This document shows positions 1 to 8,089 of a stretch of DNA of 57,460 bases, piece by piece. The stretch comes from Ruminococcus sp. (GTDB lineage: Bacteria; Bacillota; Clostridia; Oscillospirales; Ruminococcaceae). Below the pieces are notes generated by a model. It did not search any database. It saw nothing but the letters and a program-made list of their open reading frames with translations, and was not told the DNA's origin. The stretch covers positions 1 to 57,460 of the forward strand of contig JAFSSS010000026.1 in the NCBI GenBank assembly GCA_017450925.1, in the 5' to 3' direction. The number at the start of each line of letters is the position of its first letter. The stretch's first letter is position 1. A program made the position numbers and the translations under genes.

Positions 1-146
1 ACATCATCTGCTTGCCAGCTTTCCGTCATATTACCCAAATTCTCCTTGACTTGCGTCAGCAAGCCTGCGTCGAATTTAGGCAATCTGACGAAAAGCTGGA
101 CGGCGCATCTGATGCACAGGGGTCGTGCGGTGTTGCCTATATGATC

Positions 147-176
147 CGGCCGTTCCGATATGGGACGGCTTTTCTG
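147..176 (+). terminator. Rho-independent terminator of a gene left of the window
   Basis: A stem GCCGTTCC/GGGACGGC (one G-T pair) with a five-base loop is followed by TTTTC. Bases 1-146 hold no convincing gene; this hairpin probably ends a transcript entering from the left. Confidence 0.5.
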
Positions 177-215
177 TTAAGCGCAAAAAATGATATGCAA
201 AACACAATTAAATAC

Positions 216-244
216 TTTAACTCCGGCGGGGAATGTGGTATAAT
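216..244 (+). promoter_or_regulatory. Sigma-A-type promoter of the GH5 gene
   Basis: TTTAAC (216-221) and TATAAT (239-244) are separated by exactly 17 bases and lie 40 bases before the GH5 start. The -10 is consensus; the -35 is weak. Confidence 0.6.
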
Positions 245-283
245 AGCCTTGCAGAACAAATATTAACACAAGAGGTGCATTAT

Positions 284-1513
284 ATGGATTTAAGAAAGCT
301 TACAGCGCTTGCAGCCGCCGTACTGATGACTGTTTCTCTGGCCGCCTGCGGTGACAGCAGCAGCTCAAAGGCTGCAAACGAAAGCAAAGCCGAAAGCGCA
401 GCAGCGGAAAGCGCCGTCTCTGCGGCGGAGGGCTCAAAGGACGAACAGTCCGCTCCCTCGTCAGAGGAGCTTGCCCGCAGCGGCGAGGTAAGAGACATCC
501 CGGCTGCTGATATCGTAGCCGAAATGACCACCGGCTGGAACCTTGGCAACACCCTTGATGCCACGAGCGGCACCGGCGTTGACACCGAAACAGGCTGGGG
601 AAACCCCCGCGTTACCAAGGAAATGATCGACGGCATAAAGGCCAAGGGCTTTGACATCATCCGCATACCCGTGACCTGGGGCAACCATGTGGATGCCTCC
701 TACAGCATCGACGAGGCCTGGCTGAACAGAGTGCAGGAGATCGTCAACTATGCCTATGACGACGGGATGTATGTCATCATCAACTCTCACCACGAGGAGG
801 ACTGGCGCATTCCCGACAATGCCCATATCGACGAGTCCGACAAGGAAAACGCAAGGATCTGGCAGCAGGTAGCCGAGCGCTTCAGGGACTACGGCGATCA
901 TTTGGTATTCGAGGGGCTCAACGAGCCGAGAGTAAAGGGCTCGCCCGAGGAATGGAACGGCGGCACCGAGGAGGGCAGAAGGTGCGTTGACCGCATGAAC
1001 AAGACCTTTGTAGATACCGTCCGCGCTACAGGCGGGAACAATCAGAACCGTCTGCTGCTGCTGACCACATACGCCTCCTCCTGCGTAAGCAAGGCCACAA
1101 AGGATGTCGCTATGATCGAGGACAAGCATCTGGGCTTTTCGATACACGCCTACACGCCCTATGCCTTCACCTATGCTCCGGGCGAGAGCTGGGAGCTTTT
1201 CACCTGGGACGGCAGCCACGACAGCGAGGTGCGGAATATGCTTTACGAGCTGAAGCAGCGCTTTGTCGATGCGGGCTATCCTGTTATCATCACCGAATAC
1301 GGCGCCGTGAACAAAAACAGCAACGATGCCGAGGTAGCCAAGTGGGCGACATACTATGTCAGCACCGCCAAGAAGTGCGGCATCCCCTGCGTATGGTGGG
1401 ATAACGGCTACTACTTCTCCGGCAACGAGCTTTTCGGCATCTATGACCGCAGCAGCTGCACATGGTTCTCTGATGTTGTGGCAGATGCGATCATCAAGGC
1501 AGCAGCCGAATGA
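284..1513 (+). CDS. Secreted lipoprotein glycoside hydrolase family 5 (endoglucanase-type)
   Basis: Predicted cell-surface beta-glycanase that cuts beta-1,4-linked polysaccharide such as cellulose. The 409-residue product starts with a lipoprotein signal (MDLRKLTALAAAVLMTVSLAAC, lipid-modified Cys22), then a low-complexity Ser/Ala/Glu linker to about residue 75, then one GH5 catalytic domain. Family landmarks are GWNLGNTLDA, GFDIIRIPVTW, YVIINSHHE, LNEP with the acid/base Glu214, and ITEYG with the nucleophile Glu338. No carbohydrate-binding or dockerin module is visible, so the enzyme is anchored by its lipid rather than by a cellulosome. I chose the ATG at 284 because AGAGGTG sits 6 bases upstream; a longer frame from 233 would bury the signal peptide. 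Exact substrate (cellulose, glucomannan, xyloglucan) cannot be read from sequence. Confidence 0.93.
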   Translation: MDLRKLTALAAAVLMTVSLAACGDSSSSKAANESKAESAAAESAVSAAEGSKDEQSAPSSEELARSGEVRDIPAADIVAEMTTGWNLGNTLDATSGTGVDTETGWGNPRVTKEMIDGIKAKGFDIIRIPVTWGNHVDASYSIDEAWLNRVQEIVNYAYDDGMYVIINSHHEEDWRIPDNAHIDESDKENARIWQQVAERFRDYGDHLVFEGLNEPRVKGSPEEWNGGTEEGRRCVDRMNKTFVDTVRATGGNNQNRLLLLTTYASSCVSKATKDVAMIEDKHLGFSIHAYTPYAFTYAPGESWELFTWDGSHDSEVRNMLYELKQRFVDAGYPVIITEYGAVNKNSNDAEVAKWATYYVSTAKKCGIPCVWWDNGYYFSGNELFGIYDRSSCTWFSDVVADAIIKAAAE

Positions 1514-1575
1514 AACCCTGTGCGCGGCGGCGGGAAAGATTTGTTTTGATTTGCAGCTTTGTTTAAGCCGCCGCT

Positions 1576-1693
1576 AAAAGAAAAAAGAAGAAAGAATAAA
1601 GAATAAACAAGGTATCGCCTTCGGCGATGATTTTTAAAATCGTCCGCAAAGCGGACACCTTGTTTATTCTTTATTTTTTATTCTTTCTTCTTT
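1576..1693. repeat. Palindromic intergenic repeat (family A) with nested hairpins
   Basis: Long A/G-rich arm 1576-1613 and its T/C-rich complement 1657-1693 pair over about 30 bases with one 7-base indel. Inside are two smaller hairpins, ATCGCC-TTC-GGCGAT (1614-1628) and GTCCGC-AAA-GCGGAC (1642-1656). It lies between convergent genes, so it could end transcription on both strands, but its size and modular build look like a dispersed MITE-type repeat. Confidence 0.75.
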
Positions 1694-1702
1694 ATTATTT
1701 AT

Positions 1703-2197
1703 TCATGTTCGATCTTTGCCGGCCAGCTCGCTTTTGTCCATGACCCTTATCTCTGCAGGTCCCTCGTGCTTTTGGCAGAGGGTGAAGCCGGTAACGTAGG
1801 TCTCGTCTTCAAATTCATAGACCTTGCATTTTCGGCTTTTCAAGCGGTCAACATACTTGGCCTGCACTGCGGGAGTAACTGCTCGGCCGTTTTTGTATTT
1901 CACCACCAGCCGGTAGCAGTATCCGCCGGAATACATGGTGAGCCCTACCTTGCCGACCACCGTTCCCTCGTACTCGGTACCGTTGGCAAGACAGCGGTTC
2001 TTCCGGCTTAAAAGCAGGATGCTCTCGACGATGAACCACACGGGGAAGATGACGCACAGCACTGCGATCAGCAGGAATTTCACTTCTATTCTGTCGGCGC
2101 GGATGATATACAGATCCACATACAGCACGCTGAAAACGACAAGAAACGCCGCATGAAAGGGCAGGGTCTTTTCCCGGTAATATCGGAACCTCTTCAT
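1703..2197 (-). CDS. Membrane protein of unknown function (DUF3592-like)
   Basis: A 164-residue protein with two predicted membrane segments near residues 14-32 and 40-62, followed by a soluble beta-rich domain containing EYEGTVVGK and YRLVVKYKNGR. This layout resembles DUF3592-type small membrane proteins; the assignment is from general appearance only. It starts 3 bases after the serine acetyltransferase stop, so the two genes are very likely co-transcribed. No catalytic residues are recognisable and the link to cysteine synthesis is positional only. Confidence 0.65.
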   Translation of the reverse strand: MKRFRYYREKTLPFHAAFLVVFSVLYVDLYIIRADRIEVKFLLIAVLCVIFPVWFIVESILLLSRKNRCLANGTEYEGTVVGKVGLTMYSGGYCYRLVVKYKNGRAVTPAVQAKYVDRLKSRKCKVYEFEDETYVTGFTLCQKHEGPAEIRVMDKSELAGKDRT

Positions 2198-2200
2198 GGG

Positions 2201-3157
2201 TCAGATCACATAGAACCAGTTGTCGGCGTTCTCGAAGTCGGTCTTCTTCACCGGCTTGGACTTTCCAAAGCTGTAGAGCAGCTCCTGCGTCTTGATGCTT
2301 ACCCTTGCTCCGGCGGGAACGGATGAAGTGATAAAGGCGTTGCCGCCGATGACCGCATCATGACCCACAACGGTGTCGCCGCCGAGAATGGAGGCTCCCG
2401 AATAGATCGTAACGTTATCCTCAATGGTGGGATGACGTTTTTTGTTTTTAAGGCTCTGTCCGCCGCGGGTGGAAAGGGCTCCGAGAGTAACGCCCTGATA
2501 TACCTTTACATTGCTTCCGATGACGGTGGTCTCACCGATAACGATGCCGGTGCCGTGGTCGATGAAGAAGTATTTGCCCAGCGTTACGCCCGGGTGGATA
2601 TCTATGCCGGTGCGGCTGTGAGCGTGCTCGGTCATCATACGCGGGATAAGCGGAACTCCCAGCAAGAACAGCTCGTGGGCGATACGGCTGGTAAGTATAG
2701 CGTAAAGGCCGGGATAGGAAAAGACGATCTCGTCCTTGCTGTAGGCGGCGGGGTCGCCGTCGTAGGCGGCTTGAAGATCGGTCTCGATGAACTCCCTTAT
2801 CATCGGTATCCTTTCAAGGAACTCAAAGGTGATGCGCTCTGCCTCTCCGGCAAGAGTGCCGCCGTCAGCCTCCGCAAATTCCTCCTTATAAGGCAGTGCC
2901 ACGGTTATCTGACGGATAAGGTTGAAAATAACATCCTCAAGCAGCATGGTCGTATTGTTGCGTATGGTATAGATGCGGTAATTCTCGTTCTTGAAATATC
3001 CCGGGAAGACCAGCCGCCGGAGCTTTTCAAGTATGTCGATAACTGCCGCCTTGTCGGGACGTCCGAAATGCTTTATCTCGTCTATGCTCCTGCCGCCGCT
3101 GTAGTCCTCCAGCAGCGTTTCCACAAGACCGTTTATCCTGCTGTTTATATCATTCAA
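2201..3157 (-). CDS. cysE: Serine O-acetyltransferase (EpsC/CysE type)
   Basis: Makes O-acetylserine from serine and acetyl-CoA, the first committed step of cysteine synthesis, feeding the cysteine synthase at 6337-7269. The C-terminal half is a left-handed beta-helix of hexapeptide repeats with the catalytic-region signatures DIHPGVTLGKYFFIDHGTG and VIGETTVIG; the N-terminal half is helical, as in the long EpsC-type enzymes. I chose the TTG at 3157-3155 (318 residues) because AAGGGG lies 8 bases upstream; a longer TTG-started frame from 3256 has no ribosome site and would cover the structured leader. The membrane protein at 1703-2197 follows immediately. Confidence 0.9.
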   Translation of the reverse strand: MNDINSRINGLVETLLEDYSGGRSIDEIKHFGRPDKAAVIDILEKLRRLVFPGYFKNENYRIYTIRNNTTMLLEDVIFNLIRQITVALPYKEEFAEADGGTLAGEAERITFEFLERIPMIREFIETDLQAAYDGDPAAYSKDEIVFSYPGLYAILTSRIAHELFLLGVPLIPRMMTEHAHSRTGIDIHPGVTLGKYFFIDHGTGIVIGETTVIGSNVKVYQGVTLGALSTRGGQSLKNKKRHPTIEDNVTIYSGASILGGDTVVGHDAVIGGNAFITSSVPAGARVSIKTQELLYSFGKSKPVKKTDFENADNWFYVI

Positions 3158-3188
3158 AGTATCAGCCCCTTGTATCAATATCTGCAGT

Positions 3189-3317
3189 AAACGACATTGG
3201 AGATCGCACTTCGAGAACGAGCAAAGGCCGGATATAGGCTTTTGCGAAGCTCGCAAGGAAGCAGCTTCAATGTCGTTTAATAATATATATTATACTATAC
3301 TTGCAGGAAAAAGTAAA
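3189..3317 (-). promoter_or_regulatory. Promoter and structured 5' leader of cysE
   Basis: On the minus strand TTTACT (3317-3312) and TATAAT (3294-3289) are 17 bases apart, putting transcription start near 3282. The roughly 125-base leader begins with one arm of an inverted repeat (AAACGACATTG, 3279-3269) whose partner lies at 3199-3189, enclosing a TTGCGA-GCT-TCGCAA hairpin. No T-box sequence was found. The leader could regulate cysE or be a small inserted palindromic unit. Confidence 0.55.
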
Positions 3318-3336
3318 TCCCCCGCTCTTATTTTTT

Positions 3337-4515
3337 TCAGAAGGCGAGGCTCTCGACCCTTTCGGCCAGCTCACCAAGCCGCTTAACAGTGCGATCGACC
3401 CTTGTTCTAAACAGCTCGGAGCCGTGATCCGTTATCATATCTATAAGATACAGGAACCTGACGCTGCCCGCCAGTGCGATCTTATCCTTCAAGGAGCTGA
3501 TGACCGCTTCGTCGCCGGAGCCGGAATAGTACCCGGCAAAACGCTCCCACACACGGTCGCTGACCGCCTTGGGTATCCCGAGGAACTCCATGCTGTTGTT
3601 GGGGTCGTCCTCGCCGAAAGCAAAATAGGTCACATAGACCGCCTGCAGCTCAAATATCGGATGCCCTTGACTAAGAGTGTCCATATCTATCAGCATGGGT
3701 TCGCCGTCAACCACCATGATGTTCTTCATCTGCGCATCGCCGTGGATGACATTCAGCTGCTCCGGCACCTCGGAGATAAGCTGTCTAAGCCGCCGTTCAA
3801 GGCCGCCGTCGAGATACTTGGCCGCGGTGTCAAGATAGCCCAAGGAACGCTCTCTTGCCGACCTGAGCTTTCCTGCCGGGACGGTCTGACTGTTGACGAG
3901 CTTCAGAAACTCGGCATACTGCCTTATAACGCCGTCAGCGTCATCAGTATTATCTGTCAGCAGGTCGTTGAGCGTCCTTGCGTTGAGAAGCTCAAAGACG
4001 GAGCCGTAGCTGTCTCCCACACGGACGATATCATAAGCGATAGCGGTAGGGACTCCCGCCAGAAGAGCGGTCTTTGCCAGCTCTGTCTCGTTTCGTATCA
4101 TAGGCAGGCTGTCGGGGGAGGCATACACCTTGACGATAGTTTCGGGGTCGGTGCGATAGACGGTACCGAACTGTCCCCGCCCGATGATCTCGCAGCCCTC
4201 AACGCTTAGCTCGCGCATTCTCCTTGACACCTCAAAAAGCTCGCTAAAGCCGGTGGTCTCGAAGATCTCGTAAACCTCGGAGGATGTGTTTATTATCTTG
4301 ATGCTGCTGTTAACGCTCTTGCGAAGCCGCATAAGGACTCTAAGCCCTGCACTTGAAATATATGCAAGCCCGCCGGCATCAAGAACGATCTCTCCGGAAA
4401 AGCCCCCCGCCGCAGCGAAGATCTCCTCCTCGGTCTGTCTGGCATTATTGGTGTCGATACGCCCCTCAAGGAAAACCGTGAGTCTGCTGCCTTCGTTGAG
4501 TGTTTTCATTTTCAT
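3337..4515 (-). CDS. STAS domain fused to an aminoglycoside-phosphotransferase-like kinase
   Basis: A 392-residue cytosolic protein. Residues 1-95 form a STAS (anti-sigma-antagonist-like) domain with the ISSAGLRVL loop carrying Ser54/Ser55, the position phosphorylated in SpoIIAA-type proteins. Residues 105-385 are a kinase-like fold of the APH/TIGR02172 type: glycine loop IGRGQFGTVY, ATP-binding Lys129, catalytic HGD 258-260, Asn265 and metal-binding Asp277. The fusion suggests a kinase whose output or regulation goes through the STAS switch, but the substrate is unknown. It is a monocistronic-looking minus-strand gene, with a palindromic repeat upstream (4562-4663). Confidence 0.8.
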   Translation of the reverse strand: MKMKTLNEGSRLTVFLEGRIDTNNARQTEEEIFAAAGGFSGEIVLDAGGLAYISSAGLRVLMRLRKSVNSSIKIINTSSEVYEIFETTGFSELFEVSRRMRELSVEGCEIIGRGQFGTVYRTDPETIVKVYASPDSLPMIRNETELAKTALLAGVPTAIAYDIVRVGDSYGSVFELLNARTLNDLLTDNTDDADGVIRQYAEFLKLVNSQTVPAGKLRSARERSLGYLDTAAKYLDGGLERRLRQLISEVPEQLNVIHGDAQMKNIMVVDGEPMLIDMDTLSQGHPIFELQAVYVTYFAFGEDDPNNSMEFLGIPKAVSDRVWERFAGYYSGSGDEAVISSLKDKIALAGSVRFLYLIDMITDHGSELFRTRVDRTVKRLGELAERVESLAF

Positions 4516-4561
4516 CCCTCCGTTGTTTTATAATAGTCCCGACCCGGCTGTGAAAGCTTGC

Positions 4562-4663
4562 TTCAATGCACAATTGCGGTTACACATACATTCTGCAGCG
4601 CCCGAATGGGCCTCCTTCATTGTGCGGTCTCACGGAACGTGAGACTGGGCATTGTGCATTGAA
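4562..4663. repeat. Palindromic intergenic repeat (family B)
   Basis: Terminal arms TTCAATGCACAAT (4562-4574) and ATTGTGCATTGAA (4651-4663) are perfect 13-bp inverse complements. Inside are a GCGCCCGAATGGGC dyad and a hairpin GTCTCAC-GGAAC-GTGAGAC (4627-4645). The core resembles that of the repeat at 8855-8990, so the units appear modular. Confidence 0.75.
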
Positions 4664-4687
4664 AAATACTGTCTGCCGCTAAGCCGT

Positions 4688-5131
4688 TCAAAGCTCTTTC
4701 ATCAGGGAAACAAGACCGTTGATTTCCCGAAAGCCCAAGTGCTTGTAAAACCCGCAGGCGGGCATGGTGCGCTGTGTCATCAGAAAGATCTGCTCCACGC
4801 CCCGCTGCTTGAGGTATCCCTCGATAAGCTCCATAAATTTTCCGCCGAGGCCGCTTCCCTGCCGTTCCGGGATGATGCAGAACTCCTCGATCTTGTATTC
4901 TGTTCCGCCGCACCAGTGGCGCAGCTCGCCTATGGAGATACCCACAAGGCTGCCCTCCTCGAAAAGCCCCAGACCGACTGCTCCGCGCACCTGTGTAATG
5001 TCCTTCAGATACTCCTCCAGCCGGACATCGTCGCTCCAGTCATCGTTCCACGGCGGGCCGCTGAAGGCTCGGCGGAAAAGCTCCTTTACTGCCGGGAAGT
5101 CCTCACGGCGAAGCTCCTTTAGTTCAAACAT
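4688..5131 (-). CDS. GNAT-family N-acetyltransferase
   Basis: A 147-residue acetyl-CoA-dependent acetyltransferase of the GNAT fold. The acetyl-CoA pyrophosphate loop is the RQGSGLGGKF segment, after IEEFCIIPE (beta 4), and the C-terminal ACGFYKHLGF is the usual GNAT ending. Substrate is not predictable. The ATG at 5131 is preferred over a longer frame from 5215 because homologous length starts at MFELKELRREDF and it lies 4 bases after the aldo/keto reductase stop, implying co-transcription. Confidence 0.85.
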   Translation of the reverse strand: MFELKELRREDFPAVKELFRRAFSGPPWNDDWSDDVRLEEYLKDITQVRGAVGLGLFEEGSLVGISIGELRHWCGGTEYKIEEFCIIPERQGSGLGGKFMELIEGYLKQRGVEQIFLMTQRTMPACGFYKHLGFREINGLVSLMKEL

Positions 5132-5135
5132 GATA

Positions 5136-6131
5136 TCAGCCCTGCAGTATCTTCTCGATCTCCTGCTTCTCCTCGTCAGTGAGGGGCGGAGCCTCGAGGG
5201 TGCGGACGTTATCAACTATCTGCTCCGGGCGGGATGCGCCTATCAGCACCGAGGTGACCGCCTTATTGGAGAGTATCCACGCCAGCGCCAGCTGTGAGAG
5301 CTTCTGCCCTCTGCCGGCGGCGAAGTCATTCAGCCGGCGGAGCTTTGAGAGCATCTCCTCTGTCAGTTCATTTCCTATCCATGTGTTGCCCTTGCCGATA
5401 CGGGAATCAGCCGGAACGCCCTTCAGATAGCGGTCGGTGAGCAGCCCTTGATACAGCGGCGAGAATACGCAAAGGCCTATGCCGTTCTCCTCCGCCCACT
5501 TGTCAAGTCCGTCCCGCTCTATCCAGCGGTTGAGCATGGAATAGGAGGGCTGATTTACGATAAAAGGAGTTTTCAGCTCACGGAATATCCTTGTGATCTC
5601 TGCCGTCTGTGCGGAATTGTAGTTTGAGATACCAACATAAAGCGCCTTGCCCTGCCTTACGGCATTATCCAGCGCAAGAGCCGTTTCCTCCAGCGGAGTC
5701 TCCGGGTCATAGATGTGATGATAGAAGATATCAACATAATCAAGCTTCATGCGTTTGAGGCTCTGATCGAGGGACGCTGTCAGATACTTGCGGGAGCCGT
5801 TCTTGTCCCCGTAGGGGCCCTCCCACATTTCATAGCCCGCCTTGGTGGTGATGACCATTTCATCTCTGAATGCCCGCATACCGTTATCGAGGATAAGCCC
5901 GAAATTCTCCTCGGCTGTGCCGTTATAGGGGTGGCCGTAGTTGTTGGCGAGGTCGAACTGTGTTATGCCGAGATCAAAGGCGGTGCGGCACATCTCCTCC
6001 GCATTGGCAAGACTCGACCCCCGCCCGAAGTTCTGCCACAGTCCCAGCGAGACTGCCGGCAGCTTCAATCCGCTCCTGCCGCATCTGCGGTATTCCATAG
6101 TTTCATATCTTTTATCATTAGGCTTATACAT
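5136..6131 (-). CDS. Aldo/keto reductase, YghZ/Kv-beta-like
   Basis: A 331-residue NADPH-dependent oxidoreductase with a TIM-barrel fold. The catalytic tetrad is visible as Asp60 and Tyr65 (FDLANNYG), Lys97 (TTKAGY) and His138 (FYHH). The N-terminal MEYRRCGRSGLKLPAVSLGLWQNFG and the NNYGHPYNGTAEENFG segment match the YghZ (glyceraldehyde-3-phosphate/methylglyoxal reductase) branch. A strong AGGAGGG ribosome site precedes the ATG at 6131. The GNAT gene follows 4 bases later. The 205-base gap upstream holds only a GCGCGCCCCTTGGGCGC dyad similar to the intergenic repeat cores. Confidence 0.92.
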   Translation of the reverse strand: MYKPNDKRYETMEYRRCGRSGLKLPAVSLGLWQNFGRGSSLANAEEMCRTAFDLGITQFDLANNYGHPYNGTAEENFGLILDNGMRAFRDEMVITTKAGYEMWEGPYGDKNGSRKYLTASLDQSLKRMKLDYVDIFYHHIYDPETPLEETALALDNAVRQGKALYVGISNYNSAQTAEITRIFRELKTPFIVNQPSYSMLNRWIERDGLDKWAEENGIGLCVFSPLYQGLLTDRYLKGVPADSRIGKGNTWIGNELTEEMLSKLRRLNDFAAGRGQKLSQLALAWILSNKAVTSVLIGASRPEQIVDNVRTLEAPPLTDEEKQEIEKILQG

Positions 6132-6336
6132 ATAATGACCCTCCTTTTTTTTAATTCACGCTGCGCGCCCCTTGGGCGCTTGGGTTGGTTTCGTGATGTG
6201 ACTGCCGTGCCGCGCCGCTGACGGCTTTTCGTACTGTGACGTTTGCACCCGCATTCTTTATACCGAGTGCGTTATATTCTGTCATAAGCCTGTCGGTGTA
6301 ATGTCCTGCATCTTCTGTGTCTGTTTTCTGCCTTGC

Positions 6337-7269
6337 TTATCCCTCGAACAGCTCTGTGGAGATATACCTGTCGCCGGAGTCGGGGAAAAGCACGACTATA
6401 TTCTTTCCCTCGTTCTCCGGACGGCGGGCAAGGGCGACTGCCGCTGCCAATGCAGCGCCGGAGCTTATACCGGCAAGCACGCCCTCGGTCTTGCCCACAA
6501 GACGTCCGAAGCTGAAGGAGTCCTCGTCCGAAACGGGGATGATCTCGTCATAGACCGAGCTGTCCAGCACATCGGGGACAAAGCCTGCGCCTATGCCCTG
6601 TATCCTGTGAGGCCCTGCCTCTCTGCCGGAAAGGACAGCAGAGGTCTCCGGCTCAACGCCTACGATCCTCACATCCGCCTTCTGCATTTTCAGATAGCGT
6701 CCCACGCCGGTGAGAGTTCCGCCGGTGCCGATGCCGGCAACGAATATGTCAACGCTGCCGTCTGTGGCATCCCAGATCTCGGGGCCGGTGGTCTTGAAAT
6801 GCGCCTCGGCGTTTACTGGGTTAGTAAACTGTGAGGGGATAAAGCTGCCGGGTATCTCCCGGGCAAGCTCCTCGGCCTTTCTGATCGAGCCCTTCATGCC
6901 CTCGGCTCCGGGAGTAAGCACCAGCTCGGCGCCGTAGGCAGACATAAGCCGCCGGCGCTCGGCGCTCATGGTCTCGGGCATAACGATGATAACGCGGTAG
7001 CCCCGTACGGCAGCCACTGACGCCAGCCCGATGCCGGTGTTTCCGGAGGTGGGCTCGATAATGACGGAGCCCTTGCCTATCTTTCCCTTGTCCTCGGCCT
7101 CGTCCAGCATAGCAAGGGCGATCCTGTCCTTGGCGGAACCGGCAGGATTGTAATACTCCAGCTTTGCCAGCAGCCGTGCCTTCAAGCCCAGTTCCCTTTC
7201 GATATTCCCCAGCTCCAGCAGCGGTGTCCCGCCGATAAGCTGTGATGCGGATGTGTAGATCTTTGACAT
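6337..7269 (-). CDS. cysK: Cysteine synthase A (O-acetylserine sulfhydrylase)
   Basis: Pyridoxal-phosphate enzyme that converts O-acetylserine and sulfide to cysteine. The 310-residue length is typical. The PLP lysine is Lys47 in GSAKDRIAL; the phosphate and substrate loops are TSGNTGIGLA and GIGTGGTLTGVG, and GISSGAA is present near the C-terminus. The ATG at 7269 is chosen because GGAGG lies 8 bases before it, whereas the ATG at 7290 lacks a ribosome site. It lies 41 bases after the response regulator stop in the same direction, so it may share that transcript. It acts with the serine acetyltransferase at 2201-3157. Confidence 0.95.
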   Translation of the reverse strand: MSKIYTSASQLIGGTPLLELGNIERELGLKARLLAKLEYYNPAGSAKDRIALAMLDEAEDKGKIGKGSVIIEPTSGNTGIGLASVAAVRGYRVIIVMPETMSAERRRLMSAYGAELVLTPGAEGMKGSIRKAEELAREIPGSFIPSQFTNPVNAEAHFKTTGPEIWDATDGSVDIFVAGIGTGGTLTGVGRYLKMQKADVRIVGVEPETSAVLSGREAGPHRIQGIGAGFVPDVLDSSVYDEIIPVSDEDSFSFGRLVGKTEGVLAGISSGAALAAAVALARRPENEGKNIVVLFPDSGDRYISTELFEG

Positions 7270-7310
7270 GGATGATACCTCCAGATTCATAATATAAAGA
7301 TGAAAGCGTA

Positions 7311-7967
7311 TTATCTAAGCTTGAACCCGATGCCGTACACTGCCTCGATGTGGTCGGTGCCGTCGGCTTGCTGCAGCTTTTTGCGGATGTTTGAAATGTG
7401 CTGCTTTAAGGAGCGCTCGGTGCAGTCGGGGGTGTCAAGGCTGATCTTGTCAAGTATGGTAGTCCTGCCCACCGGCCTGCCCTCGTTCTGCATCAGCAGC
7501 TTGAGGATAGCGCATTCCGTCCGGGTGAGCCGTACCTCTCCGCCGGAGGTCTCCACCGAAAGAGTTGCAGTATCAAGAGTGATGCCGCAGCCGGTGAGCT
7601 TTCCCGTATCGGCAGCCGCCGACTTGCGCAGGGCAACGGTTATCCTTGCCAGCAGCTCTGAAACGTCAAAGGGCTTGGTGATGTAGTCGGAGGCACCGCT
7701 CATAAGCAGTCCGACCTTATCAGCCACATCCGCCTTGGCGCTGACGACTATCACGGGTATTCCGTCGGTGAGCGGCAGCAGCTCCTCGCCGGAAAGCCCC
7801 GGAAGCATAAGGTCAAGAAGTATCAGATCGGGACGGGCGGTCTGTATGGACATAAGCGCCTCTGTCCCCGAATAAGCGCGGGACACGCCGTAGCCTTCCC
7901 GGGTAAGTATCTCCTCTACCATATTCCCGATGTGGATATCGTCATCCACCACAAGAATTTTTATCAT
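7311..7967 (-). CDS. OmpR-family two-component response regulator
   Basis: A 218-residue DNA-binding regulator. The receiver domain (1-115) has the acidic pocket D8-D9, phospho-acceptor Asp52 (LLDLMLPG) and the TKPFD lysine. Residues 125-218 form the winged helix, with RLTRTECAILKLLMQNEGR and the terminal YGIGFKLR. Related Clostridia regulators usually sit next to a short histidine kinase like the one at 10828-11700, so that kinase is the likely partner although three genes lie between. Targets are unknown. Confidence 0.92.
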   Translation of the reverse strand: MIKILVVDDDIHIGNMVEEILTREGYGVSRAYSGTEALMSIQTARPDLILLDLMLPGLSGEELLPLTDGIPVIVVSAKADVADKVGLLMSGASDYITKPFDVSELLARITVALRKSAAADTGKLTGCGITLDTATLSVETSGGEVRLTRTECAILKLLMQNEGRPVGRTTILDKISLDTPDCTERSLKQHISNIRKKLQQADGTDHIEAVYGIGFKLR

Positions 7968-8042
7968 CAGATCCCCTCCCGGATACCATTATAGCACATC
8001 CGCTTTTTAAAATCAATACCGAATAAGCAAGCAGCTGCAATA

Positions 8043-8071
8043 TTGACAATCTGCCGCAAAAATGGTATTAT
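8043..8071 (+). promoter_or_regulatory. Sigma-A promoter of the alpha/beta hydrolase gene
   Basis: TTGACA (8043-8048), a 17-base spacer and TATTAT (8066-8071) end 18 bases before the ATG at 8090, within the divergent gap to the response regulator. The untranslated leader would be about 12 bases. Confidence 0.7.
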
Positions 8072-8089
8072 TGTAATTGAGGTGATGTT

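Noticed and set aside
12..266. 84-residue open frame before the GH5 gene
   Set aside because: No ribosome site, it runs through a terminator hairpin and the GH5 promoter, and its product resembles nothing.
461..1219. Long antisense frame inside the GH5 gene
   Set aside because: High-G+C shadow frame; no ribosome site and the sense gene has complete catalytic motifs. The same holds for antisense frames at 2360-3190, 3301-4209, 9089-9955, 14366-15190 and 20947-21873.
3189..3282. T-box riboswitch before cysE
   Set aside because: The conserved T-box sequence and a cysteine specifier loop could not be found.
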